Origin: Candidatus Moraniibacteriota bacterium
GTDB taxonomy: Bacteria; Patescibacteriota; Minisyncoccia; Moranbacterales; GCA-2747515
DNA length: 62,897 nt
Reading direction: 5' to 3'
Assembly (NCBI GenBank): GCA_030592425.1
Contig: JAUVJK010000001.1
Location: 1-62,897 of the forward strand
Below are positions 8,657 through 16,072 of this stretch, piece after piece. The notes beneath the pieces are model-generated. The model saw only the letters and a program-made list of their open reading frames with translations. It was not told the origin of the DNA and searched no databases. How positions within the stretch are numbered: position 1 is the first letter of the stretch; each line of letters starts with the position of its first letter. A program made the position numbers and the translations under genes.

Positions 8657-9172
8657 TTATTTATTTTGTGTACGTTTGATTGCTGGCTTCTGTGTCTGTA
8701 CACTATCATTGACTTTCTTTTCTATTGATTTCTCTGGTTTCTTTTGTGCATGCTTTACCATATCTTTCTCTTTCTTCTGCTCAGTTTTCTTTGTCGTTTC
8801 TTTCTTGATGTTTTTCTTCACAACTTTCTTTTGGGAATCTTGTTCAACAACAGAAAGTATTACAACGATCTTTGATGTGCGTTTGAGAATCTGTGCTGCA
8901 CGTCCATATGCTCGCGCTCGAAAACGTTTAAGCGTTGGACCTGCTCCAACTTGGATATCTTTTACAATCAATCGATCACTACTTGTTTTGTGATTGTGAT
9001 CAGCATTCGCAATCGCACTTCGCAAAAGCTTTGCAATAACAGGACCAACGTGTCTGATCTCGTTGTCAGCATAGATCAAAGCATCATCAACCCGCATACC
9101 ACGCATATGATCTGTAACGATGCGTACTTTCTGTGGGGAAACCCGTAAATTGTTGAGTCTTGTCGTAAACAT
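8657..9172 (-). CDS. rplV: 50S ribosomal protein L22 with long lysine-rich tail
   Basis: A tunnel-lining large-subunit protein. The core of about 112 residues is normal (NLRVSPQKVRIVTDHMRG; ADHNHKTSSDRLIVKDIQVG; GRAAQILKRTSKI) and is followed by about 58 residues of Lys/Gln/Glu-rich low-complexity sequence with the repeated pattern KKxxKK. The tail is not part of the family fold and resembles those on S5, L23 and HisRS in this window. It lies between S19 and S3. Confidence 0.96.
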   Translation of the reverse strand: MFTTRLNNLRVSPQKVRIVTDHMRGMRVDDALIYADNEIRHVGPVIAKLLRSAIANADHNHKTSSDRLIVKDIQVGAGPTLKRFRARAYGRAAQILKRTSKIVVILSVVEQDSQKKVVKKNIKKETTKKTEQKKEKDMVKHAQKKPEKSIEKKVNDSVQTQKPAIKRTQNK

Positions 9173-9214
9173 TGTTTCTATTTATCAGTAATCAAATATA
9201 TCTTAAGTAGATTT

Positions 9215-9532
9215 TTATTCACTCTTCGCTGCATCAATCTCTTTTTGCTTTGCCTCAATTTCCATTTCTTTCTGCATACGTCCACCGTGCCGTGTAAACT
9301 TCCGTGTCAATGAAAATTCTCCGAGGCGATGACCAACCATTTCCTCACTAATGAGAATATTTGTAAAATCCCGACCATTATGAACACCAAACGTAAATCC
9401 GATCATCTCAGGTGTGATCACACTTGCACGTGACCATGTCTTTACAATACCAGCTTCCTTCGGCGTCTTGTTACGAATTTTCTTCATAACACGTTCGTCG
9501 ACATAAGGTCCTTTTTTGAGACTTCTACTCAT
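9215..9532 (-). CDS. rpsS: 30S ribosomal protein S19
   Basis: A small-subunit head protein that pairs with S13. 105 residues; MSRSLKKGPYVDERVMKKI, TWSRAS-like KTWSRASVITPEM and GHRLGEFSLTRKF are diagnostic. The last 12-15 residues are a charged tail. Preceded by a folded 102-base spacer after L2. Confidence 0.98.
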   Translation of the reverse strand: MSRSLKKGPYVDERVMKKIRNKTPKEAGIVKTWSRASVITPEMIGFTFGVHNGRDFTNILISEEMVGHRLGEFSLTRKFTRHGGRMQKEMEIEAKQKEIDAAKSE

Positions 9533-9554
9533 ATACTATCTTATTAGCTTATTC

Positions 9555-9623
9555 AGGCTTCAGTTTATCAGGTTTCTCTAGAGTGGTATGATCCATTCTG
9601 CAGAAAACTAATGTCTAAAGCCT
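9555..9623 (-). promoter_or_regulatory. Folded spacer between rplB and rpsS
   Basis: In the mRNA sense, AGGCTTTAG (plus 9615-9623) can pair with CTGAAGCCT (plus 9555-9563), nine pairs including one G-U, across 51 bases. The same AGGCTTTAG segment can instead pair with TAAAGC just upstream (TAAAGC-ATTAG-GCTTTA). This gives two mutually exclusive stems in a spacer that is usually short and unstructured. Function inferred only. Confidence 0.35.
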
Positions 9624-9634
9624 AATGCTTTAAA

Positions 9635-10465
9635 TTATTTATTGTGTCGTGACTTTACAACGTATTGGTCACTTTGCTTTCCCTTTCGTCGCGTTCGCAC
9701 ACCAAGAGCTGGTCGTCCCCATGGCGTCTTTGGATATTTCAAACCAATTGGCTGACACCCCTCGCCACCTCCATGTGGATGATCAACTGGGTTCATAGCA
9801 CTACCACGAACAGCTGGTCGTCGTCCCATGTGTCGTGCGCGTCCTGCTTTACCGATTCGTCTTGCATTATGTTCAAACTTACTTACCTGCCCTATTGTCG
9901 CATAACATTCATTGCTAATCAATCTAATTTCCCCAGACATCAATTTCAGATGTGTCATATCATCATCTGTTGACATCACACTTGCACCAGAGCCAGCAGA
10001 ACGTGCTAGTTGTCCACCTTTTCCTGCAAGTAATTCGACATTGCTGACAATTGTCCCTGTTGGAATATTTCCCATCTTTGTACGGTTCCCATCTTCGATT
10101 GGCGCATTTTCAGCACTGACGATCTCTTGATCGACTTTCATTTTTTCCGTTGCAAGAACATAACTTTTAGCACCATCTTTATAGTAGATCAGTGCGATCA
10201 AAGCACTGCGATTTGGATCACGTTCAATCGCGTGGATTCTTCCAGGTACACCAAACTTCTGTTGCTTGAAATCAACTTTGCGGTAACGTCTTTTGTGACC
10301 ACCACCCTTATGTCGCACAGCGATCTTACCATTGCTCCGACCTGCTCGTTTTTTCAATCCAACAATAAGTTTCTTTTCAGGCGCCTTATCGGTCACCTGA
10401 TCTGGTTTGATGATCGACATATTACGTCGAGCAGCGGTATTTCTTTTGTATACTTTAATTGCCAT
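9635..10465 (-). CDS. rplB: 50S ribosomal protein L2
   Basis: Required for subunit joining and peptidyl transferase centre structure. 276 residues of normal length. GRNNxG-like GRSNGKIAVRHKGGGHKRRYR, HNARRIGKAGRARHMGRRP and the essential HPHGGGEG loop near residues 230-237 are present. It follows L23 by 8 bases. A 102-base folded spacer separates it from S19. Confidence 0.98.
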   Translation of the reverse strand: MAIKVYKRNTAARRNMSIIKPDQVTDKAPEKKLIVGLKKRAGRSNGKIAVRHKGGGHKRRYRKVDFKQQKFGVPGRIHAIERDPNRSALIALIYYKDGAKSYVLATEKMKVDQEIVSAENAPIEDGNRTKMGNIPTGTIVSNVELLAGKGGQLARSAGSGASVMSTDDDMTHLKLMSGEIRLISNECYATIGQVSKFEHNARRIGKAGRARHMGRRPAVRGSAMNPVDHPHGGGEGCQPIGLKYPKTPWGRPALGVRTRRKGKQSDQYVVKSRHNK

Positions 10466-10473
10466 ATATATCG

Positions 10474-10911
10474 TTATACTCCTTCAAAAAAATCAATTTT
10501 ATCATTTGCACCAATTTTCACCAACGCCTTTTTGTATGCACTCTGGTAACCACGATTCCGACCGATCGTTCGACGACGCACTGGCATATTTATCGTATTC
10601 ACACGCTCTACAGTTACTTCATACAATCCCTCAACAGCTTTCTTGATCTGTGCTTTTGTCGCTTTCTTGTGTACACGAAATGAATACACATGAAGATCAG
10701 TTTGCGCATGCGATTTCTCACTAACGAGTGGTGCAAAAATAACACCATATGCAATGTCTGCATCTTTTCCTATTTTCTTTGCACTCTTCTTTTTGCTTTC
10801 TTTCTTCGTCGTCTTGGTTGTTGACGCTTTTTTTGTCGCATTTGAAGATGATACGATCTGCGCATCTTTTACTTCCTTTTCTTCTTCAGATTTTTTTCCA
10901 AATAATTTCAT
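10474..10911 (-). CDS. rplW: 50S ribosomal protein L23 with charged N-terminal extension
   Basis: The exit-tunnel docking site for trigger factor and SRP. The family core (APLVSEKSHAQTDLHVYSF onward, ending RRTIGRNRGYQSAYKKALV) is preceded by about 50 Lys/Ser/Thr/Glu-rich residues beginning MKLFGKKSEEEKEVKD, making 145 residues against about 95-100. The start ATG lies 5 bases after the L4 stop. The extension would project from the tunnel exit side. Confidence 0.95.
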   Translation of the reverse strand: MKLFGKKSEEEKEVKDAQIVSSSNATKKASTTKTTKKESKKKSAKKIGKDADIAYGVIFAPLVSEKSHAQTDLHVYSFRVHKKATKAQIKKAVEGLYEVTVERVNTINMPVRRRTIGRNRGYQSAYKKALVKIGANDKIDFFEGV

Positions 10912-10916
10912 ATATT

Positions 10917-11567
10917 TTAAATCGTTTCTGATTTATCTGACTTAGATGCATAGCGTTCTTCGATTCCTGATACAGCTTCTTTACTAAGGAGAATATATTG
11001 TGCATTTGCAATATCAAAAACATTCAATTGTTCTGCTGGGAGACCATTTGTTCGTGGGATATTCTTTAGTGCACGATATGATGGAGTTTCTTCTTGTGAA
11101 AAACCAACAACAACTGTTTTATCAATACCAAGTGCTTCCAACGCATCAGAAAATTTCTTTGTTTTGTTATTTTCGATCACAAGTGACGATACGACAACAA
11201 GTTTCCCCTCTCGCACTTTATCACTCAAAGCGATTGCGAGAGCTTTTTGCTTCTGTTTCCCATTGATCTTCTTGCTAAAATTTCGTGATTTGTCAGGGCC
11301 AAACATCACACCACCACCACGCCAGATCGGATTACGAATAGAGCCTGTACGTGCATTACCTGTCCCTTTTTGCTTCCATGGTTTTTTACCACCACCACGA
11401 CGTTGATCACGTGTTTTTGTATGAGCACTTCCACTGCGACGATTAGCTGATTGCGCAACATAAACCTGATGCACGAGACCATCATTTGCTGGCACACCAA
11501 AGACCGTATCACTCAGTATGATATCGCTCTCTTTTTTTCCTGCTAAATTTTTTACTTCAATTTTCAT
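10917..11567 (-). CDS. rplD: 50S ribosomal protein L4
   Basis: A tunnel-lining protein with a long internal loop and, in E. coli, the repressor of the S10 operon. 216 residues. The loop region GSAHTKTRDQRRGGGKKPWK and GTGNARTGSIRNPIWRGGGV is intact. Since L4 is a known RNA-binding autoregulator, the folded element upstream of rplC is a candidate target, but this is inference. Confidence 0.97.
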   Translation of the reverse strand: MKIEVKNLAGKKESDIILSDTVFGVPANDGLVHQVYVAQSANRRSGSAHTKTRDQRRGGGKKPWKQKGTGNARTGSIRNPIWRGGGVMFGPDKSRNFSKKINGKQKQKALAIALSDKVREGKLVVVSSLVIENNKTKKFSDALEALGIDKTVVVGFSQEETPSYRALKNIPRTNGLPAEQLNVFDIANAQYILLSKEAVSGIEERYASKSDKSETI

Positions 11568-11595
11568 ATCCTTCCCTTATGAGAGTAAATAATAT

Positions 11596-12153
11596 TTATT
11601 GTGTGTGTACTTCAACAATGCGACCAGTAACGCCTGGAACAGCTCCTTTGAGTGCAATAATATTTTTTTCTATATCAATCTGCACGACAGTAATATTTTT
11701 TGTTGTAATACGATCTGATCCCATTCGTCCTGCCATGCGCTTTCCTTTGATCACATGTTGCGGATATGCGGAGCCAATTGATCCTGGTGAACGCAATGCA
11801 TGTCGGTGTCCATGTGTCGCTGGTCCACCTGCAAAGCCATGTCGCTTCACCACACCTTGAAAGCCTTTTCCTTTTGACACACCACTAACAGAAACTTTTT
11901 CACCAGACTCAAAGATATCAACGGTTACCTCATCTCCAACTTTCAATGTACTTTCTGTTTCACGAAATTCTTTGCGATGTTTCTTTTTTGCCGTCTTTGG
12001 CACCTCAAGACAAACAGCTTCATACTGATCAATATCCTTTGTACGGATACCACAGACAGTATTATCTGCGCAATCTATCAATGTGACATTCTGTGCACCA
12101 TCATCATTATAGATCGTTGTCATGCCGAGTTTTTTTCCGAGAATGTATTTCAT
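11596..12153 (-). CDS. rplC: 50S ribosomal protein L3
   Basis: An early assembly protein near the peptidyl transferase centre. I use the ATG at 12153 (MKYILGKKLGMT; 185 residues); an open frame reaches 12180 but would start inside the terminator-like hairpin. VSGVSKGKGFQGVVKRHGFAGG and GSIGSAYPQHVIKGKRMAGR are hallmarks. No Shine-Dalgarno site precedes it. The gene begins about 20 bases after the hairpin at 12174-12187. Confidence 0.97.
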   Translation of the reverse strand: MKYILGKKLGMTTIYNDDGAQNVTLIDCADNTVCGIRTKDIDQYEAVCLEVPKTAKKKHRKEFRETESTLKVGDEVTVDIFESGEKVSVSGVSKGKGFQGVVKRHGFAGGPATHGHRHALRSPGSIGSAYPQHVIKGKRMAGRMGSDRITTKNITVVQIDIEKNIIALKGAVPGVTGRIVEVHTQ

Positions 12154-12163
12154 AATTCTGTGC

Positions 12164-12187
12164 AATAAAAAATGGCTCACGAGAGCC
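12164..12187 (-). terminator. Terminator-like hairpin just upstream of rplC
   Basis: GGCTC-TCGT-GAGCC followed by ATTTTTTATT on the minus strand, ending about 10 bases before the rplC ATG. In the middle of an essential ribosomal protein cluster such a hairpin is expected to act as an attenuator or partial terminator. Confidence 0.65.
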
Positions 12188-12274
12188 GTAGGCCTTCTTC
12201 AATAAAAAGAAGGTGATCGGCCGCTCAGTATCCCTTCAGTTACAACTGAAAATAGGACTTTAACGGATCATTCT

Positions 12275-12395
12275 AGAACCTTCAGATTTTGAGCAATTCA
12301 AGGAGTGTATAAATTCTGATATAAGATGTACACGGATGTACATCGAATGAAGAATTTTCTACACGACGATGAAGTGTGCAAAATCTGGAGGTTCT
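12275..12395 (-). promoter_or_regulatory. Structured RNA element between rpsJ and rplC
   Basis: Three nested stems in the mRNA sense: P1 pairs AGAACCTCCAGATTTTG with CAAAATCTGAAGGTTCT (16 of 17 pairs; plus 12379-12395 with 12275-12291); P2 pairs GTGTA..AAATTCT with AGAATTT..TACAC; P3 is GATGTACA-TCCG-TGTACATC with a UNCG-type loop. A further hairpin TTCAGTT-GT-AACTGAA lies between P1 and the terminator-like stem. I infer a cis-regulatory RNA for rplC-rplD; a short inverted-repeat insertion is the alternative. Confidence 0.55.
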
Positions 12396-12398
12396 GGT

Positions 12399-12722
12399 CT
12401 ACATTTTAATTTCAATATCAACTCCAGCGGGAAGATCAAGATTTGTGAGATCATTGATCGTTTTCGGAGATGGATTCATGATGTCAATAAGGCGCTTATG
12501 CGTTCGCATTTCAAACTGTTCACGTGCCGTTTTATTGACAAATGTCGAACGGTTAACAGTCACTTTCTTGATTGCTGTTGGGAGCGGGACAGGTCCAGTA
12601 ATCTCTGCGCCAGTGCGCTGAGCCGTTTCTACAATTAGTTTTGCTGACTGGTCAATTACCTTATTGTCATAGGACTTGATCTTGATACGGATCCTTGTCG
12701 CTACTTCCTCTTTTTTAGCCAT
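12399..12722 (-). CDS. rpsJ: 30S ribosomal protein S10
   Basis: A small-subunit head protein and, in other bacteria, a transcription antitermination factor with NusB. The start chosen gives MAKKEEVATRIRIKIKSYD, 107 residues; an upstream frame reaches 12782 without a conserved extension. GPVPLPTAIKKVTVNRS and the C-terminal DLPAGVDIEIKM are typical. It is the first ribosomal gene after tuf and is separated from L3 by the folded 245-base region. Confidence 0.97.
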   Translation of the reverse strand: MAKKEEVATRIRIKIKSYDNKVIDQSAKLIVETAQRTGAEITGPVPLPTAIKKVTVNRSTFVNKTAREQFEMRTHKRLIDIMNPSPKTINDLTNLDLPAGVDIEIKM

Positions 12723-12805
12723 CGCTATCTTTCTTTTATTATAAATTGACTGTATTCTTGTCATGTCGTTCACGAGTGACATGATTTACTTGCTCTATAT
12801 TATCT

Positions 12806-12832
12806 ACAAAAAATAATATTCTTAATATTATT
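12806..12832 (-). terminator. AT-rich hairpin with T tract between tuf and rpsJ
   Basis: AATAATATT (12812-12820) and AATATTATT (12824-12832) are 9-bp arms around a 3-base loop, followed on the minus strand by TTTTG. The stem is weak (A-T only), so it may reduce rather than end read-through from tuf. A TATAAT-like -10 lies at 12738-12743, close to the rpsJ start, without a clear -35. Confidence 0.4.
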
Positions 12833-12851
12833 TCTGAAAGATATTGTACAA

Positions 12852-12888
12852 GCAATAATGTGCTTCGCTTTCGAAGCACACAATGCTT
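12852..12888 (-). other. Stable hairpin directly after tuf
   Basis: TGTGCTTCG-AAAG-CGAAGCACA (12859-12880) is a perfect 9-bp stem, extended by AAGCA/TGCTT across small internal loops. There is no T tract, so it looks like an RNA processing or stability structure at the tuf 3' end rather than a terminator. Confidence 0.45.
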
Positions 12889-12894
12889 TTACAA

Positions 12895-14085
12895 TTATTT
12901 GACGATCTTTGTTGCAACACCAGCACCTACAGTACGTCCACCTTCACGAATAGCGAAGCGCATACCTTCTTCCATTGCTACTGGCACAACCAATTTTACG
13001 CTCAAAGTTACTGTATCTCCAGGCATGACCATCTCTGTTCCTTCTGGAAGTGTCACATCACCAGTCACATCCGTTGTACGAATATAGAATTGTGGCTTAT
13101 AACCTTTAAAGAATGGTGTATGTCGTCCACCCTCTTCTTTTGTCAAAATGTATACTTCGCCTTCAAATTCTGTATGTGGAGTAATTGATCCTGGTTTTGC
13201 AAGTACCTGTCCACGCTCCACATCTTCTTTCTTTGTTCCACGAAGAAGAATTCCTGCGTTATCACCAGCTTCACCACGATCAAGTTGTTTATTGAACATT
13301 TCTACACCTGTAACCGTTGTTGTCTGTGTGTCACGAATACCAACGATCTCAACTTCCTCATTAATATTGACAACACCTCGCTCAATGCGTCCTGTAACAA
13401 CAGTACCCCGTCCTTCAATTGAGAAAATATCCTCAATCGGCATCAAATATGGCTTTTCCGTATCACGTTCTGGTGTAGGGATCTTTTCATCAAGTGCCTC
13501 GATGAGATCGAGGATTGGTTTTGCATCAGCATCATCAACAGATGTTGTTTCAAGTGCTTTAATTGCGCTACCTTGGATCACTGCAGCATTATCTCCATCA
13601 AATTCATATTTTGTAAGAAGTTCACGTACCTCAGCTTCGACGAGCTCGATCAATTCTGTATCATCAACCATATCAACCTTATTGATGAAGACAACAATCT
13701 CAGGAACTCCAACTTGACGCGCAAGCAAAATATGCTCACGTGTCTGTGGCATTGGTCCGTCTGTTGCAGAAACAACGAGAATCGCACCATCCATCTGCGC
13801 TGCACCAGTGATCATGTTCTTGATATAATCAGCATGTCCTGGACAGTCTACGTGCGCGTAATGACGCGTCTCTGAATTGTACTCACAGTGAGCAGTTGCA
13901 ATTGTGATACCTCGTTCTTTTTCCTCTGGAGCGTTATCAATCTCATCAACGTTACGCTTTTCTGCTAATCCTTTCAAAGAAAGAACGTGTAGAATTGCAG
14001 CTGTCAATGTTGTTTTACCATGATCAACGTGACCAATGGTTCCAACGTTTACATGCGATTTACTACGATCAAATACCTCAGCCAT
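12895..14085 (-). CDS. tuf: Elongation factor Tu
   Basis: A GTPase that brings aminoacyl-tRNA to the ribosome. 396 residues. GTP-binding motifs are intact: GHVDHGKTT (G1), RGITI (G2), DCPGH (G3), NKVD (G4) and GSAIKAL (G5). Domains 2 and 3 are complete and end GVATKIVK. It heads the S10-spc cluster here instead of sitting beside fusA, which lies 2 kb upstream with two orphan genes between. Two promoters are visible upstream. Confidence 0.99.
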   Translation of the reverse strand: MAEVFDRSKSHVNVGTIGHVDHGKTTLTAAILHVLSLKGLAEKRNVDEIDNAPEEKERGITIATAHCEYNSETRHYAHVDCPGHADYIKNMITGAAQMDGAILVVSATDGPMPQTREHILLARQVGVPEIVVFINKVDMVDDTELIELVEAEVRELLTKYEFDGDNAAVIQGSAIKALETTSVDDADAKPILDLIEALDEKIPTPERDTEKPYLMPIEDIFSIEGRGTVVTGRIERGVVNINEEVEIVGIRDTQTTTVTGVEMFNKQLDRGEAGDNAGILLRGTKKEDVERGQVLAKPGSITPHTEFEGEVYILTKEEGGRHTPFFKGYKPQFYIRTTDVTGDVTLPEGTEMVMPGDTVTLSVKLVVPVAMEEGMRFAIREGGRTVGAGVATKIVK

Positions 14086-14186
14086 ATTTTTGATTTATTA
14101 CGTTCACGTGCGGATATATATCAAAAGATTCCGCCGCGACTACGCGAATTAATTATAGTTATTATTATCTTTTTACGAATAGGCAC

Positions 14187-14215
14187 AGTGTACCCTATTT
14201 CTTTTTTCTTGGCAA
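14187..14215 (-). promoter_or_regulatory. Promoter proximal to tuf
   Basis: Minus strand: -35 TTGCCA (14210-14215), 17-base spacer, -10 TACACT (14187-14192). It predicts a leader of about 95 bases before tuf. Confidence 0.65.
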
Positions 14216-14261
14216 GAGTTGACGCCACATAAAACTGTGGATATCTTTTCCAAGTTCATCA

Positions 14262-14290
14262 ACTGTAACAATCAATCAAATTCTTGTCAA
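14262..14290 (-). promoter_or_regulatory. Promoter distal to tuf
   Basis: Minus strand: -35 TTGACA (14285-14290), 17-base spacer, -10 TACAGT (14262-14267). It gives tuf and the ribosomal cluster a second, consensus-like start. Between the two promoters lies a CCACA-GTTTTA-TGTGG hairpin. Confidence 0.6.
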
Positions 14291-14334
14291 GTATTAACGT
14301 GCAGGAGCAGTCTATTCAAAATATATATTCCTCC

Positions 14335-15132
14335 TTATTCCTCTTCAAACGCTATTTCAAGCTCTTCTCTTTTAGGTATATCAGTCATAATCGCTTTTAA
14401 TACTCGCACTAATTCCATAGCCTTCACTTCCTGATTTGGTTCACTGTTATTATCCTCGTGAATATGAATATTTATTTCATCCTCTGGCATATCCCCAGAT
14501 GTCAGTGTCAACATGCCACTGCGATTCTCTTGTACGATCGACTTTAATACCTGCGCCTCTCTTCCCGATATATCTAATGTATCAATAAATGATTCATATT
14601 CTTGTGGCATTCTTTCTAATCGCTCCTTTGCTTCTGCCATTTCGGCAAATTTATTTATTGGTAACTTCTTTTCTTCCATTTCATACATTTTTGCAAGAAG
14701 CACTTGCTCCTTTTCAGAAAGAGTTCCTTCATTTACACCAATTAGCTTTAGATAAGCCGTTTTCATTTCTTGTGAAGTGTAATCACCACTCAAAATGAAT
14801 GTCTCTGTAAATTCATTGATCATTTCATCATCAAGTGACAGGTCGGAAGTATTCATTTCCGACGCTTTCTCAGATGAGATCGAAAGTGTGATCATCGTCG
14901 CAAATCTACTAACAGGAAACTTTTGACTCTCCATCTCTCGCATTTTTGATAAAATCTTTTCCTCTTTTTCAGACAACTCATTAGCTTCTTCATGATCATT
15001 CTCAAAAAGAGCAAGATAAGCTCGCGTCACATCGTGCTGAGTACAATTTTCTCGATCCAAAAACAGTGAAAAATCTTCCTGCATCTGATCATCAACAGAT
15101 TTCACGCCTGGTATTTGTTCGTATCCATTCAT
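14335..15132 (-). CDS. Orphan protein with an internal tandem repeat
   Basis: 265 residues, acidic, soluble, no signal peptide. Two copies of a helical module of about 50 residues are visible: one around residues 35-90 (AYLALFENDHEE, LSEKEEKILSKMREMESQKFP) and one around 120-170 (AYLKLIGVNEG, LSEKEQVLLAKMYEMEEKKLP), both ending in a KFA or RFA segment. The C-terminal third is unrelated and contains NIHIHEDNN. It has its own promoter. I do not recognise the family. The start is the ATG giving MNGYEQIPG. Confidence 0.7.
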   Translation of the reverse strand: MNGYEQIPGVKSVDDQMQEDFSLFLDRENCTQHDVTRAYLALFENDHEEANELSEKEEKILSKMREMESQKFPVSRFATMITLSISSEKASEMNTSDLSLDDEMINEFTETFILSGDYTSQEMKTAYLKLIGVNEGTLSEKEQVLLAKMYEMEEKKLPINKFAEMAEAKERLERMPQEYESFIDTLDISGREAQVLKSIVQENRSGMLTLTSGDMPEDEINIHIHEDNNSEPNQEVKAMELVRVLKAIMTDIPKREELEIAFEEE

Positions 15133-15144
15133 ATATTTCTCATT

Positions 15145-15173
15145 ATTGTAATTATTGCCTGTATTTATTGTAA
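15145..15173 (-). promoter_or_regulatory. Possible promoter of the repeat protein gene
   Basis: Minus strand: -35 TTACAA (15168-15173), 17-base spacer, -10 TACAAT (15145-15150), 12 bases before the ATG. Confidence 0.4.
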
Positions 15174-15195
15174 CTCTTTTTCTTTATTTTTTCCA

Positions 15196-15230
15196 CAAAA
15201 AAGATCCTCTTCCATTTCTAAAAGAGGATC
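15196..15230 (-). terminator. Terminator after the 15245 gene
   Basis: Perfect 9-bp arms GATCCTCTT (15203-15211) and AAGAGGATC (15222-15230) around a 10-base loop, followed by TTTTTT on the minus strand. Confidence 0.88.
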
Positions 15231-15244
15231 ACAATATAATTTTT

Positions 15245-15787
15245 CTATAAATCCTTTGTAATACCAAGTATATGAATCACGCGTCGTCCTTTTTTTGTTA
15301 ATACGGGTAACCAGTAGTATTTCATACTGCCCTTTACAGAATTTTCTATACACCCTCTTGGATACAAAGAACTATTCATCTGCTTTATGATCATATGATC
15401 CTGTGAAGAACTAAGAATCTCTTCAGATATTGTTTTGTGAATACTTTCTCTCACAGAACGTTGATCTTCACTAGATAATGAATCCCATACGACTTCAAAT
15501 TCTCCAGCATATTCAATATCCGCATTATAGATACGACTTTCTCCAGGTAATCCACTCTGAGAAATGAATAAATTTTCATTACTCTTGTAGGTGAATATTT
15601 TCAATGCTTGTTGTATAGTAATATCTTTTCCTTGCAAGACCACACTAATCAACTTTGTGATATTTTTATCTCGCACCCTTCTTTGAACTTCAATAAGACA
15701 TTGACGTAACAGATCATTTTCTATTTGTACACCTTGATATGCATCGTCATTAAGACTTGTCTGCATTTTCTTTACAGATTTTGACAT
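15245..15787 (-). CDS. Orphan soluble protein
   Basis: 180 residues with no membrane segment or recognised motif. I choose the ATG at 15787 (MSKSVKKMQTSLND) because GAGGTGG lies just upstream at Shine-Dalgarno distance; a GTG four codons earlier is the alternative. The first 60 residues are helical, and the rest has mixed content with YNADIEYAGEFEVVWDSL. It is monocistronic, with a clear promoter and terminator. Function unknown. Confidence 0.7.
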   Translation of the reverse strand: MSKSVKKMQTSLNDDAYQGVQIENDLLRQCLIEVQRRVRDKNITKLISVVLQGKDITIQQALKIFTYKSNENLFISQSGLPGESRIYNADIEYAGEFEVVWDSLSSEDQRSVRESIHKTISEEILSSSQDHMIIKQMNSSLYPRGCIENSVKGSMKYYWLPVLTKKGRRVIHILGITKDL

Positions 15788-15872
15788 TATCCACTCCACC
15801 TCGTATATAGAGGATCAATACTACATAGATTGAAAAATATTTTGTTAAATAACGATCTCTAAGAAACATTTT

Positions 15873-15901
15873 ACTTTAGTGTATATCAATAAGAATGTCA
15901 A
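15873..15901 (-). promoter_or_regulatory. Promoter of the 15245 gene
   Basis: Minus strand: -35 TTGACA (15896-15901), 17-base spacer, -10 TAAAGT (15873-15878). Confidence 0.6.
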
Positions 15902-16014
15902 CAAAAGCGCCTTCTTGATACATTCAAACAAAAAAGAGGCTTTAAATCCTTGAATATACATAGTTCTATTGATAAGTAATTACGATCTGTTCACTCCAGT
16001 ATGTTCTTCTTACC

Positions 16015-16048
16015 ATAATAAAACAGCCACATCAAGTGATGTAGCTGT
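16015..16048 (-). terminator. Terminator of the str operon (after fusA)
   Basis: A 12-bp stem with one G-U pair: ACAGCTACATCA and TGATGTGGCTGT (plus 16023-16034 and 16037-16048), followed by TTTTATTATGG on the minus strand. The other side also carries TTTTT, so it could work in both directions. Confidence 0.85.
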
Positions 16049-16072
16049 TTTTATCGGATCGATCAATGGAAT

